From: Tanypteryx hageni
Lineage: Eukaryota; Arthropoda; Insecta; Odonata; Petaluridae
NCBI GenBank assembly: GCA_028673005.1
Contig: CM054114.1
Coordinates: 21,918,880 to 21,982,879, forward strand
Length of the DNA: 64,000 nucleotides
Direction: 5' to 3'
This document shows positions 43,868 through 56,154 of the stretch, in pieces. Position 1 is the stretch's first letter. Each line of letters opens with the position of its first letter. Both the position numbers and the translations under genes were made by a program. The notes beneath the pieces were generated by a model that saw only the letters and a program-made list of their open reading frames with translations, was not told the origin of the DNA and did not search any database.

Positions 43868-44330
43868 ATGGGTCTTCCACTTGCCGGGTTGATATTCTAC
43901 CACTGAACTATCATAGCAGATCAATTTTCTCATTTCTGTATGTGGATGTTTTCTTGGTTGGGACGGAACTAGCCAAGCTAGTATCAAACTGCCCTGGGTT
44001 CGATTCCCAGTCATAGCAAACTTTTTTCTTGTTTCAGAATCATTCCCAACTTTACAGCTTATGCCTGTCTGCATAAGATCTTCAGATCGCTTTATTCCAT
44101 CAATTTCTTGCTTGCCAATCTCACCATTTGAGAGGGAGAAGTTTTCTTTGATGCATCTCTTCGAGGACATCCATTGAGGCAATTTGACACTAGTTTGGCT
44201 AGTTCCGCCCCAACCAAGAAAACATCCGCATTCAGAAACGAGAAAATTGATCTGCCATCATAGTTCAGTGGTAGAATATCCGCCCAGCAAGTGGAAGACC
44301 CGGGTTCGATTCCCAGTCATAGCAGACTTT
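43868..44330. repeat. Inverted repeat carrying tRNA-like bodies
   Basis: 43868-43990 is an inverted copy of about 44186-44310 (for example CTTGGTTGGGACGGAACTAG against CTAGTTCCGCCCCAACCAAG). The outer part of each arm holds tRNA-like sequence with TAGTTCAGTGGTAGAATA. GGGTTCGATTCCCAGTCATA occurs at 43986-44005 and at 44302-44321. The spacer (44034-44180) is unique. Confidence 0.75.
44254..44324 (+). pseudogene. tRNA-like sequence, 71 nt (probably SINE-derived)
   Basis: Folds as acceptor GCCATCA/TCATAGC with two mismatches, D arm GTTC...GAAT, anticodon stem TCCGC/GTGGA with 7-base loop CCAGCAA (AGC at positions 34-36, C instead of U33), and T arm with TTCGATT loop. The A and B boxes resemble tRNA-Gly. 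The mismatches and missing U33 argue against a working tRNA. Confidence 0.55.
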
Positions 44331-44339
44331 TTTCTATTA

Positions 44340-45254
44340 AAAATAATTATCTTAAGTCTTCTAAAATAAATGACAGCATATGTAAACAATGGAGCAGCTG
44401 ATTCAAAATGGCAAGCACCTACACTGTAGGATTAAATGTTTTTGTAAATATCGATGTTTTTTATCTGTTATTTAAGGGTCACATTTTATATTCAGCGTAT
44501 AAGTCGACCTTAAGTTTTTGGAATTTATTTTTAGCTTCAAAGGTTGACTTATATGCCGGCATACGTAAACTTACACTAAATTTCAATATTGTGGCTCCTT
44601 CTCAAGCTCAGGTTGGCTACCCCTGCAGTGGATTCTTGTGATTTAGTTATTATTTTTTAACCTTGTCAGCCAAATTTTCATAAACAGTCATTGGTCTTAC
44701 AAGCCCATATCTTCATTATTCTTTGCTTATCTTCATCTCAAGCTTCTCTGATTGCCCTTCATATTTGGTTGAATATGTATTCCAAATTGCTGCATCTATG
44801 AAGGCTATTTTTTTGGCTATCATCATTTTAAATCCAATTGAGTAATATTTTATGGGTATAATTTATATGAGAGTGAAATGATGGAGTCAATTGCCCACTC
44901 GCTGTAGATGTATATTTACGTCCTAACTGTTAGAACCCTTCACATTGTAGAACCTAAATTAACACCCTTCAATGCTCTCTCTTTCAAATTCAGTTTACAT
45001 GGTCACCTTTTAGCTTAAGGAAAAATACTGTTTAGCATCTTACTTTAATTATTGTGTACGTCAAGCAAATTGGAGAATGTTGCCATCCCTTGAATGCCCA
45101 TTCTCACTCTCAGCTAATGTACTCACTTTGCTTAATGCTACCTAGGTGTTGTGTTGACTACATTTTAAGCTCTGGTAGACTTGTGATTTGAAGCTGATCG
45201 TATCTAAATTGTTGGATCACTCTTGACATGTCTTGTGAGGGTTCTTGGAAACAT
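44340..45254 (+). other. Intron stretch, nothing recognised
   Basis: AT-rich; a short frame at 44408-44641 is unsupported. GGTTGGCTACCCCTGCAG (about 44611-44628) may be the end of a hAT element whose other end is GATGGCCAACCAGTGGCTC (about 43658). Confidence 0.4.
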
Positions 45255-46620
45255 AAGGGGCCTGATATCCGAAGTCAGAGCAAACACATAATATATAATA
45301 TTTATAATTATTTCAAAAAGCTTTCTTCGGGTATTAATGTTACTGAGATTGATTTTTTCAAAATGCAAGCGCTGACTTAGGAAGCATGTGGTGTATCCCT
45401 ATATATAGTTTCAAGAATTTGCCAGGAAGCGGCTGAGCCAAAGGAAGAATAAACAGTCTCGTTCTCATCACCAAGGAAAAGTCTGCAATTTCAAAAACCT
45501 GTTACGGACCTGAACGATTTTGATAAGGACGTTAATCACAGAACAATATTTGAATTATATGACAGGAGCAAGTTTCCAACTGGAAAGAAGATGGTGTCCA
45601 AATTGCAGGACAAAATTCAGTTTGGTGGGTCTTCCAGGTCAATGCTAAGAATTTTTAAATCGCTTGGATTCAAATATAAAAAGTGCAATGACGGAAGGAA
45701 ATTTTTGAGGGAGAGAAAAGATATTGTGGCTTCAAGAATAAAATTCTTGAGAAAAATGCACGAAATAAGAATATCAAATGATGCACAACCAAGAATTTAC
45801 TTAGATGAAACGTGGGTAAATCAAAACCACACAAAAAGCTATATTTGGCAAAGCTCGACTGATAGAGGTGGATTAAAAGTGCCTACAGGAAGAGATGGTC
45901 GTCTTATAATATGCCACACCGGATCAGCAAAAACGGGATTTCTTCCTGGTTGCAAGCTAATTTTTAAAAGCACAAAAATGGCTGCAAATGCAGATTACCA
46001 CACTGAAATGAACTACGCAGTTTTTAAAAACGGGTTCATAAATATGCTGCCCAGTTTGGAGGAGGGATGCTTAATAATAATGGACAATGCCAGTTACCAT
46101 TCCGTAATGGCTGAAAATTTTCCTGGGAATAATTTTATAAAACAAGAAATAATTAACTGGCTGCAGGAAAAAAATATCGAACATTCTCCCATAGAAACCG
46201 TCGCCGAACTTCTCACTCGAGTGAAGCAAGTGAAAGACAAATATAAAATGTGTGAATTGGACATGATTGCACTTGAAATGGGCCACAAGGTATTAAGGCT
46301 CCTACCATATCATTGCCAGCATAACACTATAGAGCTGGTCTGGGCACAGGTGAAACAAGAAGTTGCTGATAAAAATAAGACATTTAAAATTGCTGACTTG
46401 TAGAGGTTGGTGAACGAAGCCATCGATGGGGTAACGATTGAAGATTGGGAGAAATGCACAAGAAACTGAGAAACTTCAGGAGGAAGATTTCAGCAGAGAG
46501 TGTGCAAGAGACGAAATTACGGAACCGATCATAGAGGACAGAGGACAGCTCGAATGATGAGCAGAATGATTCGTTTATGGAGAGTGAGCGAGAAGATGAT
46601 ATGGCTGTGCCACTCTAATT
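45255..46620 (+). pseudogene. DD82E transposase (Tc1/mariner-IS630 group), nearly complete relic
   Basis: One reading frame from about 45258 to 46403, broken only by a TAG near 45378 and a TAA near 45450. N-terminal HTH E-A-C-G-V-S-L-Y-I-V-S-R-I-C; then the open part (45591-46403) with first Asp in YLDETWVNQNH, second Asp in IIMDNASYHS and Glu in NTIELVWAQVKQ. I count 82 residues between the second D and E. A stop at 46401-46403 and a shift follow; the acidic tail continues to about 46618. It resembles the 3.1-kb element's protein, but no matching long inverted repeats were seen. Confidence 0.8.
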
Positions 46621-48147
46621 TACAAATCGTTTGTATATATATCTATATAAACAAATAGGTATGCAATATAGAGGTTGTGTGGTATTTTATAACTTCGAGG
46701 TCGCACGCCGTCATCCAGACCGCGTTGGAAAATTACGCAAAATATCAAAATAACTAACACATTTTCTTTCTTTAATTTATAAACAATTTTCGTTTATACT
46801 ATAGTTTTTTTAATGATATGGCTACATTAATCAGCAGGCAAATTGAAGCAAAGCTTTACAAGGAAAAGAATTCTGCATTGTATGTTAAATGAAAATAAGC
46901 TTGAATTGAAAATTGAATATAAATTATAAATGTTGAGAAGTAACAACATCTCGTAAATTTTGTTTGGCTTATTGTTAATCTTCATCATCTTCTGCTTTCT
47001 CATCTTGGATTTCAGAAAAGCCGACACATGAAATAACCGAATGCTCTCTGCAAATGTATTTTGAGCATGATATACAACGTGTTTTGATCTTCGTTTTCTT
47101 TTCAGAAACAAAAAGCATAACTTACTTGTCCATTGTTCTTCCTCAGAAAAGTGTTAATTGCATAATTGAACGACCACACCTAAAAGGGATAGTGTTGCAG
47201 CAAAGATCTTTTCTCAACCAAACAGCCCGACTCTCATTCAAGCAAAAAACACAGTCGATGGTTTCTTTGTGGAATGTTACAGGTTTAGTGGGGTAAGATA
47301 AGTAAACACTTATCCATGAATTTTGTAGTGGGAAAAACAGCTGGCGTCTAACGTAGGGTCAACATGAGCATTCGGTCATTTATATCGTGTGGTCAGAGAG
47401 CGATGCGAATTAGGGAAAACCCTATAGGAACAATGAATGCTCACACAACAAGTCCCCCAGAGCTATAAGTAAATAGATAGTGAACTCAAGGAAAGGTACT
47501 GAGAATGCTTGGGATGAGAGTTAAATATGAGGTTATAAAATTAAGAAAATGAAAAGAGGTTGGCCTGAAAGACATACATCCTCAACGAGTCTTATCAAAG
47601 ATTTAATTCTGCATAGCCGCGTTTTTATATTGGTTAATTTAAAATAATATCCCTATATTGAAAAATGCATTACCCATTTTGATACATATTCAGGTCGGAC
47701 ATGATTTGTAACAAGTTCGTAATGAGATCTGTATTTGTCTTTAAAATATTCATGATCTATCATCATTTTATCTCATTTAAATTTAGTGTATTGAGGAAAT
47801 TTTTGTCACTTTTAACTTCGTTTATGTATCATATTGATAAAATTCGACAATTTACTGGTATGTCGCGTGTTCCTTTGGAAGAAATTTCTTTGAAGTAAGA
47901 TAAGATGCCAATGTGTCACGTGGGAATGGAATCTTTATATACAAATGCACTAATGAAGTCTTAGTCATGATCACATACTAATTGGACCCCTAATTTTATT
48001 GTTATCTGTTTATTTCTATCCCTTCCGAATGCCATCTCTTCAAGTAAGCAGTTTCTTTACTTCGACTTAAGCTTGGCAACAGCACGGCCAATTTTTGTGA
48101 CCTTAAAACGCCAGTAGTCTTGGCATGGACAATAGTATGTCCTAGAT
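46621..48147 (+). other. Intron stretch, nothing recognised
   Basis: AT-rich; unsupported frames at 46827 (-) and 47054 (+). Confidence 0.45.
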
Positions 48148-48360
48148 TAGGGGTCAGCAACCTGCAGCTCCAGAGCCACATATGGCTTCTTTAGTACATG
48201 CATGTTTAGAAGCTAGATAAGCTCCCTAACCTTTATCAGTCATAAAACGTGCTTATTGCAATCACTCAAATCTCTATTTAAAAAAAGATTGCAGTTTGCC
48301 ACTGTGCAGCACCCAAGTATTTTGGAATGAGACAACAAAAAAATGGCTCTTTAACTTTGA
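48148..48360. mobile_element. hAT-type short element (relic), copy 2
   Basis: Starts AGGGGTCAGCAACCTGCAGC and contains the ordered blocks shared with 3462-3660 (TATCAGTCAT, TGCTTATTGCAATCACT, CACCCAAGTATTTTGGAATGAGA). It ends near AAAAAATGGCTCTTTAACTT, an approximate inverted version of the start (GAGCCACATATGGCTTCTTT). Confidence 0.55.
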
Positions 48361-51300
48361 AAGATTATCAACTTCTGTCCTAGATGAATGTGACCTTTTC
48401 TGTCTTAAACTTCAACCACTATAGGAGGCAATTGTTTTGTATATATGGGAGCATAATTGGGTTATTCAGTTGCTTGGGTCTCCCCCGTATAATTTTCTTT
48501 AATCACAGAGTGAGTGAACTTATGTCTCCGAGTGAGAAAACATCTGAAATATTAGATGAAGTAAATGAGTATTAAGGCAGTGAATATTTGAATGTAGAAT
48601 ATAAATTTGTGGCAGTGAATTATTTAGATGCCAATTGCCAAAAAAATCAACATTCATTTTTTAATCAAATTTCATTAAAATATTAACAAAATATTTTTGG
48701 CAATATATTTAGTAGTAAAATTGGAAAATTATTTGAGAGTTGCATGAAGACGTTTAAAGTTAAATAAAATTTATTTCGTTTAACATCACTGAGGTAGATT
48801 TGGCAGAACTTGGTAAGCTTGGCAAGTAGTCCACACTAGAAAATACAGGCCAGCTTTATGGGCTAATATAATTCATAAATCCTCTCAGAGTACTTGAGTT
48901 CAAGTGGTCACTCCACTTTTGATTGATGCATCTAGATGTTATAAACAGCTTGAAAAAGGCTAGGGCTTATTTGGCATGGTCTTAAACATTGTGGCACAAA
49001 ATGTTTTGCCCTTATTTTAAGATACTTCATCTGCTGAATTTACTCATGAGAATTGAACTCAATTGCGTTGGCTATTCAGACATTTTTAAAAAATTCTAAA
49101 TTGAGTGGTAGAAAAGGCTAAGCTTATAGTTTCTTCATTGTGTCTGTCCGTTTGTCCCCCCTAATAACTTTTGCGCCAAAAGACCTATTTTCATGACACT
49201 TTGTGGAAAATTTCTTGCTAGTGGGCCTGAGCTCCCGAGAATAGGCAGATAGGATAGGAATGCATATTCTAATTTTTATTGTAAAATTTTGCTTATCAAT
49301 TGTATTTCTTCAAATTTTGCATAAATACTGGCATTTCTGCAGTTTTGATCACTCATTAGGAGAGTGTCGCCATTTCAACGACTATTGTTGGACTTGAATT
49401 CAGCATAGTCTAGTATAATATATACACGTTACTTTTGCCCCACAAATACGCATGATCAATTTAGTTTTCCATTTAAATGTATTAAATTTTGAAATTTGGG
49501 AACACAAAGAGCTACTCATCCACGGTGATTTTAAAGCTATTAATGCCAATATAAATTTTAAATAAATGATTAAATGGAAAGTAGGCATCATAAGTTCTGT
49601 TTTGATCATCTTGCTCCTGGTTTATAATTGTCTAGGATTTATCTGATCATATTTACAGGGCATTGAAATAACAGATGGAATATAAAAAAGAATGAATTCT
49701 CTAAACCTTTATTGGAGCATTTCTTATAAGCAAACTATTTGGAATTCTGATGAGGGATGAACTGCTGCATTCCTCCTGGGTTTATATTTTCTATTTCTGA
49801 ATTTGACCAGTGCAGCAAGTTGAGGCTATGAAGTCCTTTCTTACACCAAACCATCTATTATTTTCACAGAATAAAACTGTTATGAGGACAAGAAATGGAA
49901 CAGCAAAGCTGAGTTTTATTCTCTGAATGGGATAAGGAGATTTTGTGTTAGTATCAAGTGAGAAAACAAAGGATTGAAGGCAAAGAGAAGTAAAAGTAAT
50001 ATATTAGATTAAAATTAGGTACAGGAGAAAGTGAAGAAATAAGCCGAGATCTAATGGGCTATGTGTGTTTGTTTTTAATTAAAAAGTTGGTGCACTAACT
50101 TTCAAAGTTGCTTACATGTTGGATAGTGTATTGTATTAGGAAGAGAGTTCCAACGTTTCTAGGCTTAGACTGTAAACAACTTATTGTAGATGCTGTGAGT
50201 GTTGACTAAGTAGATTGAATTTAGGAAACGCGTCACATTGAGGTTGAGGGGAGAGGTAAGGATGTGCGTGAGAAACAAGATGATGTGGATTTTCCATCTA
50301 TGCTCCAAAGGTTGCTAACCTGTTTGAAAGCATCATTTGGCAGTGTTTTCAATCTGCTAATGTAATCGTTTTGTCCGATTGCCCATCAAACTTCTACACC
50401 ATTCAAATTATACAAACCAAATTTTGAGAGATTTTTTATGGTCATAAGTAGATTGTTTGTTTTTGTGCATTTTTAGCTAATTTAAATTTGCGAACAGTCG
50501 ACAAACAAATATTCATTGGATTTTATTTTCCATTCTTGATGGAAAACAAAGGACAATGTTTGGAGGTGTGGACGTGTTTTCCAACAATATATAGGATTTT
50601 TTCTTTTCCACCTCTCATTTAATGCTAGAAGTATATATCCAGCACAAACCGCAGCATAGGGTTACAGACATCTGGTTTTTCCTGGACATGTCCTCTTTTT
50701 TAGGGTGTCCAAGGACATCCGGACAGGATTTTAACACCTCTCCACAATTTGATTATTTCCTTCTATTGTATGTTTTTCATACATTTATGTTTGACAATTT
50801 ACTTTAATAATATTTAATTATATTTCCTTTATTGATATGACACCACAGTACAATTTTTTGTGTTTAAAAAGTTAAATTTCAAAAGTCTAGGTTTTGTCCA
50901 GATTTTTGTGTTCTATTGTCCAGGAAGTAAGATTAAAAATATGGCAACCCTACCCCAGCAGCAACTTCACTGTTCAATATGAGTTTTGAACTGGCGAGTC
51001 AGTGAGAGGTCTGGACGCAGAGCTTTATTTGCGGATTGTATCTGGACAATCGGCCAACAGTCTGCAAACATAGTCTGCAAACTGTTTGCAAACATAGTTT
51101 CCCGACAGTGTTTGTAGGTGTGTACAATGCTTTACACATCAGACACTCACTAGGGAGGAGGGAAAACCTAGTGCTGAGATTATCCTACTCTTGACGAAGA
51201 GCACCAATGGGGCCAACTGCTTTACATCCCTGGTCATAAGTCGAGATTGTGATTTCTCAGGGTTCTTTGTTTCTTGATAAATCAAGCATTTTTTCGCTAT

Positions 51301-53188
51301 TTTTTGAGAAATACAAAAATCAGAAAAAACAAAATTTTATTAAACTGGGATTTATTGTGCTTTATAATTTGTAACTACACGTCACATATATGTAAAATTA
51401 ATAAAAACTGTTTTAAGGAAAAAAGGTGAATACAGCATGTCCTCAGTTTAATGTCACTTCGATTAACATTGAGTCAACTTAATGTTGTTCAAAAATTACT
51501 ACCCATATTTGAATTAACGTTGTCAATGATTCGTGTTAACGTCATCCTAAATCGGCATAAAGCATGAAAATAATATTGCATAGAAGACTCGTGTGCATCT
51601 GTTGCACAATGCTTCTTTGCCAGCGGATCGCATTATGTATTTGAGTGGGAAATGTGTTTTGGATTGACATATTTTTATTAAATTTGCATTATTTGCATGG
51701 TGGCATTTTGTAGTAGTAATGGGTCCAAATAGAAGTGGTAGTAATGGCCTTCTTCTCCAAGTCCCCCCAGCAGTCATTAAAATCGTCTTAATTCCCATGG
51801 AACGTTACAAGCTTTGCGAGTTATGCAGAAAGGAAGATCTGCTGAGTGCCCTATTTATAAACTTAAAATTATTCTGTACTTTTTGGATAACTTGAGTTTA
51901 ACGCCTCCCTATTTTATTGCCGTTTGTATCTGGTGTTGTCAATCCAGTGAATTTGTAGTTAGATATAATGAGTTTAGGGTTGATCTTGCACCTAAAATGA
52001 TACTACAGTGACCATTTACAAAACTAGCAAATCAATTTAACGATCTAGCTAATTCTAGCTATCGACTAAAATTATGGCATCTGCGTTCATACTAAACACA
52101 AAAAGGAAAAATGAATAATGAAAATGAATATAACATAATAAACAGAATGTTCTTTTCATTTGCCTCTTTTTATTTTATTTTCTTTTTCGTAATTTTGAGC
52201 AATTAACTGCAACACCAGAACTGTAGATATCATTTACAGGAATGGTGGTATTGTTGGCCATAAGGATAAAGGAAGAGCGAGAGAGAGAGATTGTTCAAAA
52301 TAAAGCGAGGATTAATCAATCAGGGAAGAATTTTTTCGTCGGAAAGCACAAGCTACTTTATTATAAACACTATGTCAAGAATATTTCTATGGCTAAAATT
52401 TGCAGGAATAACACTGTCCTAACATCATAATCGGAAATGATTTTGCCATAAGATAACTGCCATATTTTCAGAAGTCCCAAAATTTTATTATTACCGTGTT
52501 TCGCAAGTTAGATGATATTAAACATAAGTTACGAAACAATGTATGGCCTAATGTAACAGGTTTTCCTACTCAGTTGCAGAGAGCACTATTGTCCATTCTC
52601 TACGAACTTTTTAGCAACCAGTCTAGCGACTTACTGAAAAAAATTGGCAACAATGTTTCTCTCAGCTGTGGATCGACAGAGTGGTCTTTTAGCCTACTGG
52701 AATTCACAGTTCAATAAAAACAACGAAATAATGTTTTATTTATCTCTATTAGATTTTCATTATTTATACAGTAACCGTTGCAAGAAATAATTTGTTTGTT
52801 GTATTTCTTTTTCAGCAATGTCAACTCATGAACTCATTTTTACAAAAATGTTCATGGATCTCTATAAACTTTCTATTAAAACTCATTGTTCTCTATAGAT
52901 TGTACGACTATATTTCGTTGGATTGGTATTATGTAGTTTTTTTCTTGCCTCTAGATGAACTATCATGAAATATAGTCTTTCCTGATTTTAGGCGCTTCGA
53001 AATGAAGTCAAGTCATACTATTTGTTTATTTTATGCCATTTCTATGTTAATGATAATTTTATGTTGATCTATATATGTTCTGATACCATTCCTATCATAT
53101 GTAGTACCATAAAGCTACATAAAATACAGTATATAATGTCTTTTTGTGTTTCAAGAGGTTTTGGAACCAATTATATTGTATAACATGA
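48361..53188 (+). other. Intron stretch, 4.8 kb, mostly unassigned
   Basis: AT-rich. A partial relative of the region before the 720-bp repeat occurs at about 49140-49250 (TAATAACTTTTGCGCC, CATGACACTTTG). A possible pogo-type MITE at about 51430-51560 (TCAGTTTAATGTCACTTCGA) is unproven. No supported genes. Confidence 0.45.
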
Positions 53189-53903
53189 GTGCTGCCAGGG
53201 CTCATCTCTGGGCTATATTTTATTTGGCGAAGATTGAAGTTCGATTTCAGGAACGTTTTTTCCCTATTTGTTTTACATAGGAAGTCTCAAATCCATCATG
53301 CAGAGATGTTTTCTTTAATACTTTAAAATATCTTAAAATTGTGATATCAGAGCAAGGTTTGTACTCTTCTAAGGGGAAAAGAATGTAGATTGTAATTATT
53401 TTCGCTGAATTTTGATAATTGATCGTATTTTCTTGAATTTCTACTAAAACAGCGTTTTTGCGTTTTAAATCCTATTTTATCAGAATGTTTCCATGGAGAC
53501 GATTATTACCGAACTTGGCATGAACATAGACGAGTGAAGAAATGGGTTATTTTATTTTGCGCTAGACTACCCTTCAGCAATGGACAGTTGATCCAGACAT
53601 ATTAGCATATAAACAGTAACATTTATTAAATTCGTTTATTTAAAAAAATACATGCGAACTATAATTTCAGAATGAGATTTTGACATTGCTTTTATTATTT
53701 TAACCCTAATAATGCTCTATTAATTTGTTTTTCTCTTTTTCTCTGTCATTGATAAACTATGAACTACAAATGGTATTTATTGTATGAGAATTCCTTGGAA
53801 TGACAAACACATCCTGAAACGTTTCCTGTCAATATAAGTAATGAATTTGGGACATCTACTTTGGAAAACCAGCCTGCAGTAGTCCCGGTTTGCACTTCTT
53901 GTT
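53189..53903. repeat. 720-bp dispersed repeat, copy 2
   Basis: Matches 35326-36046 in the same orientation. It is directly followed by a partial AGAAAGT-family copy (53905-54190: ACGCTCTAACTCAAAAACTA and later blocks). Confidence 0.75.
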
Positions 53904-54715
53904 ACTTTGTCCGTACAGTTTTTTGGACGCTCTAACTCAAAAACTAATTACCGGATCATCACCAAATTTCATATTCAACGTTTTTATTATAGAGACAAGA
54001 GCTGTTCAGTTATTGGGTAAAATTGGTCTGCCGGAGGTTTACTCCTGTCATTTTTGTCATTCTTTTTAATTTTTCTCAGATATCTCTTGTGAATGGTTTT
54101 GTTTACATATCTCACGAAATGAAATGCTGCGAAAGTTATTATATTGCAGGATTTTTGGTATGTTATCAAATCTGTTACATTGTGCATTTAAGGGTTAATT
54201 ATTCACAGTACAATTTTAAGAGTATCAGAGAGAAGAGTGGCTATACTACTATTTTCAAAATAGGTAATAAATAGACCACGGATTTTTAGGTTCTAAAAAT
54301 TAAGTTTTAGGCGACTAAAATAGGCTCTTTAAATACCTTAATTAGGCTTTATAAAACGTAAAATAGGCTCTAAAAACTACTTCCAAAAACTATGTCCAGT
54401 AAAACACAACATCATTTCTGTCAACTATCAACTTTAATTCACGAAAAAAGACTGAAACATGCACGCACGCAAAAATTACCCGTCAATGAAACTTTATTGA
54501 TTTGTGTTTTCAAAGAACAAAAATATTTTACTACTATGCATTGAAACTTATTCTTATGGTTAATATCCCATGCGTTACCGAGAAAATACTATCTACATTA
54601 CATATAGTAATACTGACTGAAAACACTATTCAAGTATATATTTAAGTACTACGCAGAGTGTTTGACAAAGTGTTTCATTCGAAATTCCCATAATGAATTT
54701 GTCACCTCTTTGTGT

Positions 54716-56044
54716 TTATTTCACAAATTTCCCGTAATTGGCCTCACAATAAATAACAAGCACCTTTTCTAAGTTTTCTACCACAAAACTATGGCGTTTA
54801 TCAGTTAATATCATTTTGTAAGCAGAAAAAGAACGTTCGACATCAACTGACGTGACGGGGGCGAACTTCAACTTGGGTACATGTTGAAATGGAATTTTGC
54901 ACTCAACTTCACTGGATTTTCCTGCCAGTATATCTGCTGCTGTACATAGGCTCTGCAGTCCTGAGTTCTTTTGTAGCAACTTTTCTAGTTTTGCTTTTAC
55001 TTTTTCCCCCACTTCACCTGGAGCTTCCTTTATTTTTTGTTTCACTTCATTCAGCATAGCAGTTTTTTCGTAGATGGGTTTTCCTGAGCCCTCTAATTCA
55101 GCAATAATCTGCACAAGGGATGTATAGTGGGATCTAATATACGCCAAATCCTTGGGAATGGAGGGATCATCTAGCAACATTTTTGCCGAAGTGACGCAGG
55201 CAGCATCCCCGGCTAGATTTGTCACAACTTCCTTGACATGAAGGATATGCTCGCTGTAATATTCAGCTGCTTTCAGCCATGTGCCCCAGCGGGTGAGCAC
55301 AGGCTCAGGTGGCAGAGGGACATCGGGCAGTTTTTCTCGAAAAGCCTGTATTCTTGTTGGTGCCTTGACGAAGACCTTCTTCACGGTGGAGATCAATTTG
55401 TTCACCTTGGGGAATTCCAGTCTTATTTGCTCTGCTATGCGGTTCAAACCATGGGCAAGGCATGTCACATGCACAAGGGAGGGATAGAACACCTTGAGTA
55501 ACTGCATGTCAGCAACCATGTACGATGCAGCATCTGTGTATAGGAGCAGCACTTTCTCTTCGTCTAGATTTTTGGAATACAGCACTTTCAGTCCGTTGTT
55601 CACGAAGTGTGCTATTGTTTCCTGGTTTGTTTTGGCAAGTTGCTTCGTGCAGATGAGGTAGGCTCTGGATGGCGCATCTGGGTCCAATTTCCCAACAACC
55701 AAGTTGGCCATGTATCTGCCAAGAGCATCAGTGGTTTCATCGACCGATATCCAAATATGTGAATCTCCAATGTCCTCCCGTATCCTGCGCATTGCGTCAT
55801 CGTACGTGGGTTGCACGTAATTCTTGCGTAGCGTTGACTCGGAAGGTACCGACTGATGGAAGTATCGTTCTAGGAACTCCTTGAATGTTGGATTTTCCAG
55901 TGTTCTGAATGGAATGTTGGCCGCCACAATTGCATGACACAAATCTGCATAAAACTGATTCTTCTTGCTGGATCCCTCAGAAGTTTTTGTTAAAAGCATT
56001 TGTTTCATCTTAGATTTGCGTTCAACATTTGCCTTATGTAGCAC
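54716..56044 (-). pseudogene. hAT transposase, catalytic exon (442 codons open)
   Basis: The open frame covers the hAT catalytic and dimerisation regions: F-Y-A-D-L-C-H-A-I-V-A-A-N-I-P-F, as in CGGBP1-like proteins; ISVDETTDALGRYM with a conserved Asp; a VLLLYTDAASYM block; VTCLAHGLNRIAEQIR (C-x2-H); VLTRWGTW; and the C-terminal VERSFSAYK motif. The acceptor at 56085/56084 (tttctttatag) joins it to the zinc-finger exon at 57918. In that phase the frame hits TAA at 56036, so a single-base indel between 56084 and 56044 separates the two. Otherwise it is the best-preserved transposase in the window. Confidence 0.88.
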
Positions 56045-56154
56045 TCCTTGGATGTGTTAGGTGGGATTTTTTATCACTTGAAACCTATAAAGAAAAATTA
56101 TGAAGAAATAATTAACCTTAAAAATACGGAAATAATCTAATAAATATGGAAATG

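Noticed and set aside
51430..51560. pogo/Tigger MITE suggested by AGTTTAATGTCACTTCG-type sequence
   Set aside because: No matching inverted end or TA pair could be fixed.
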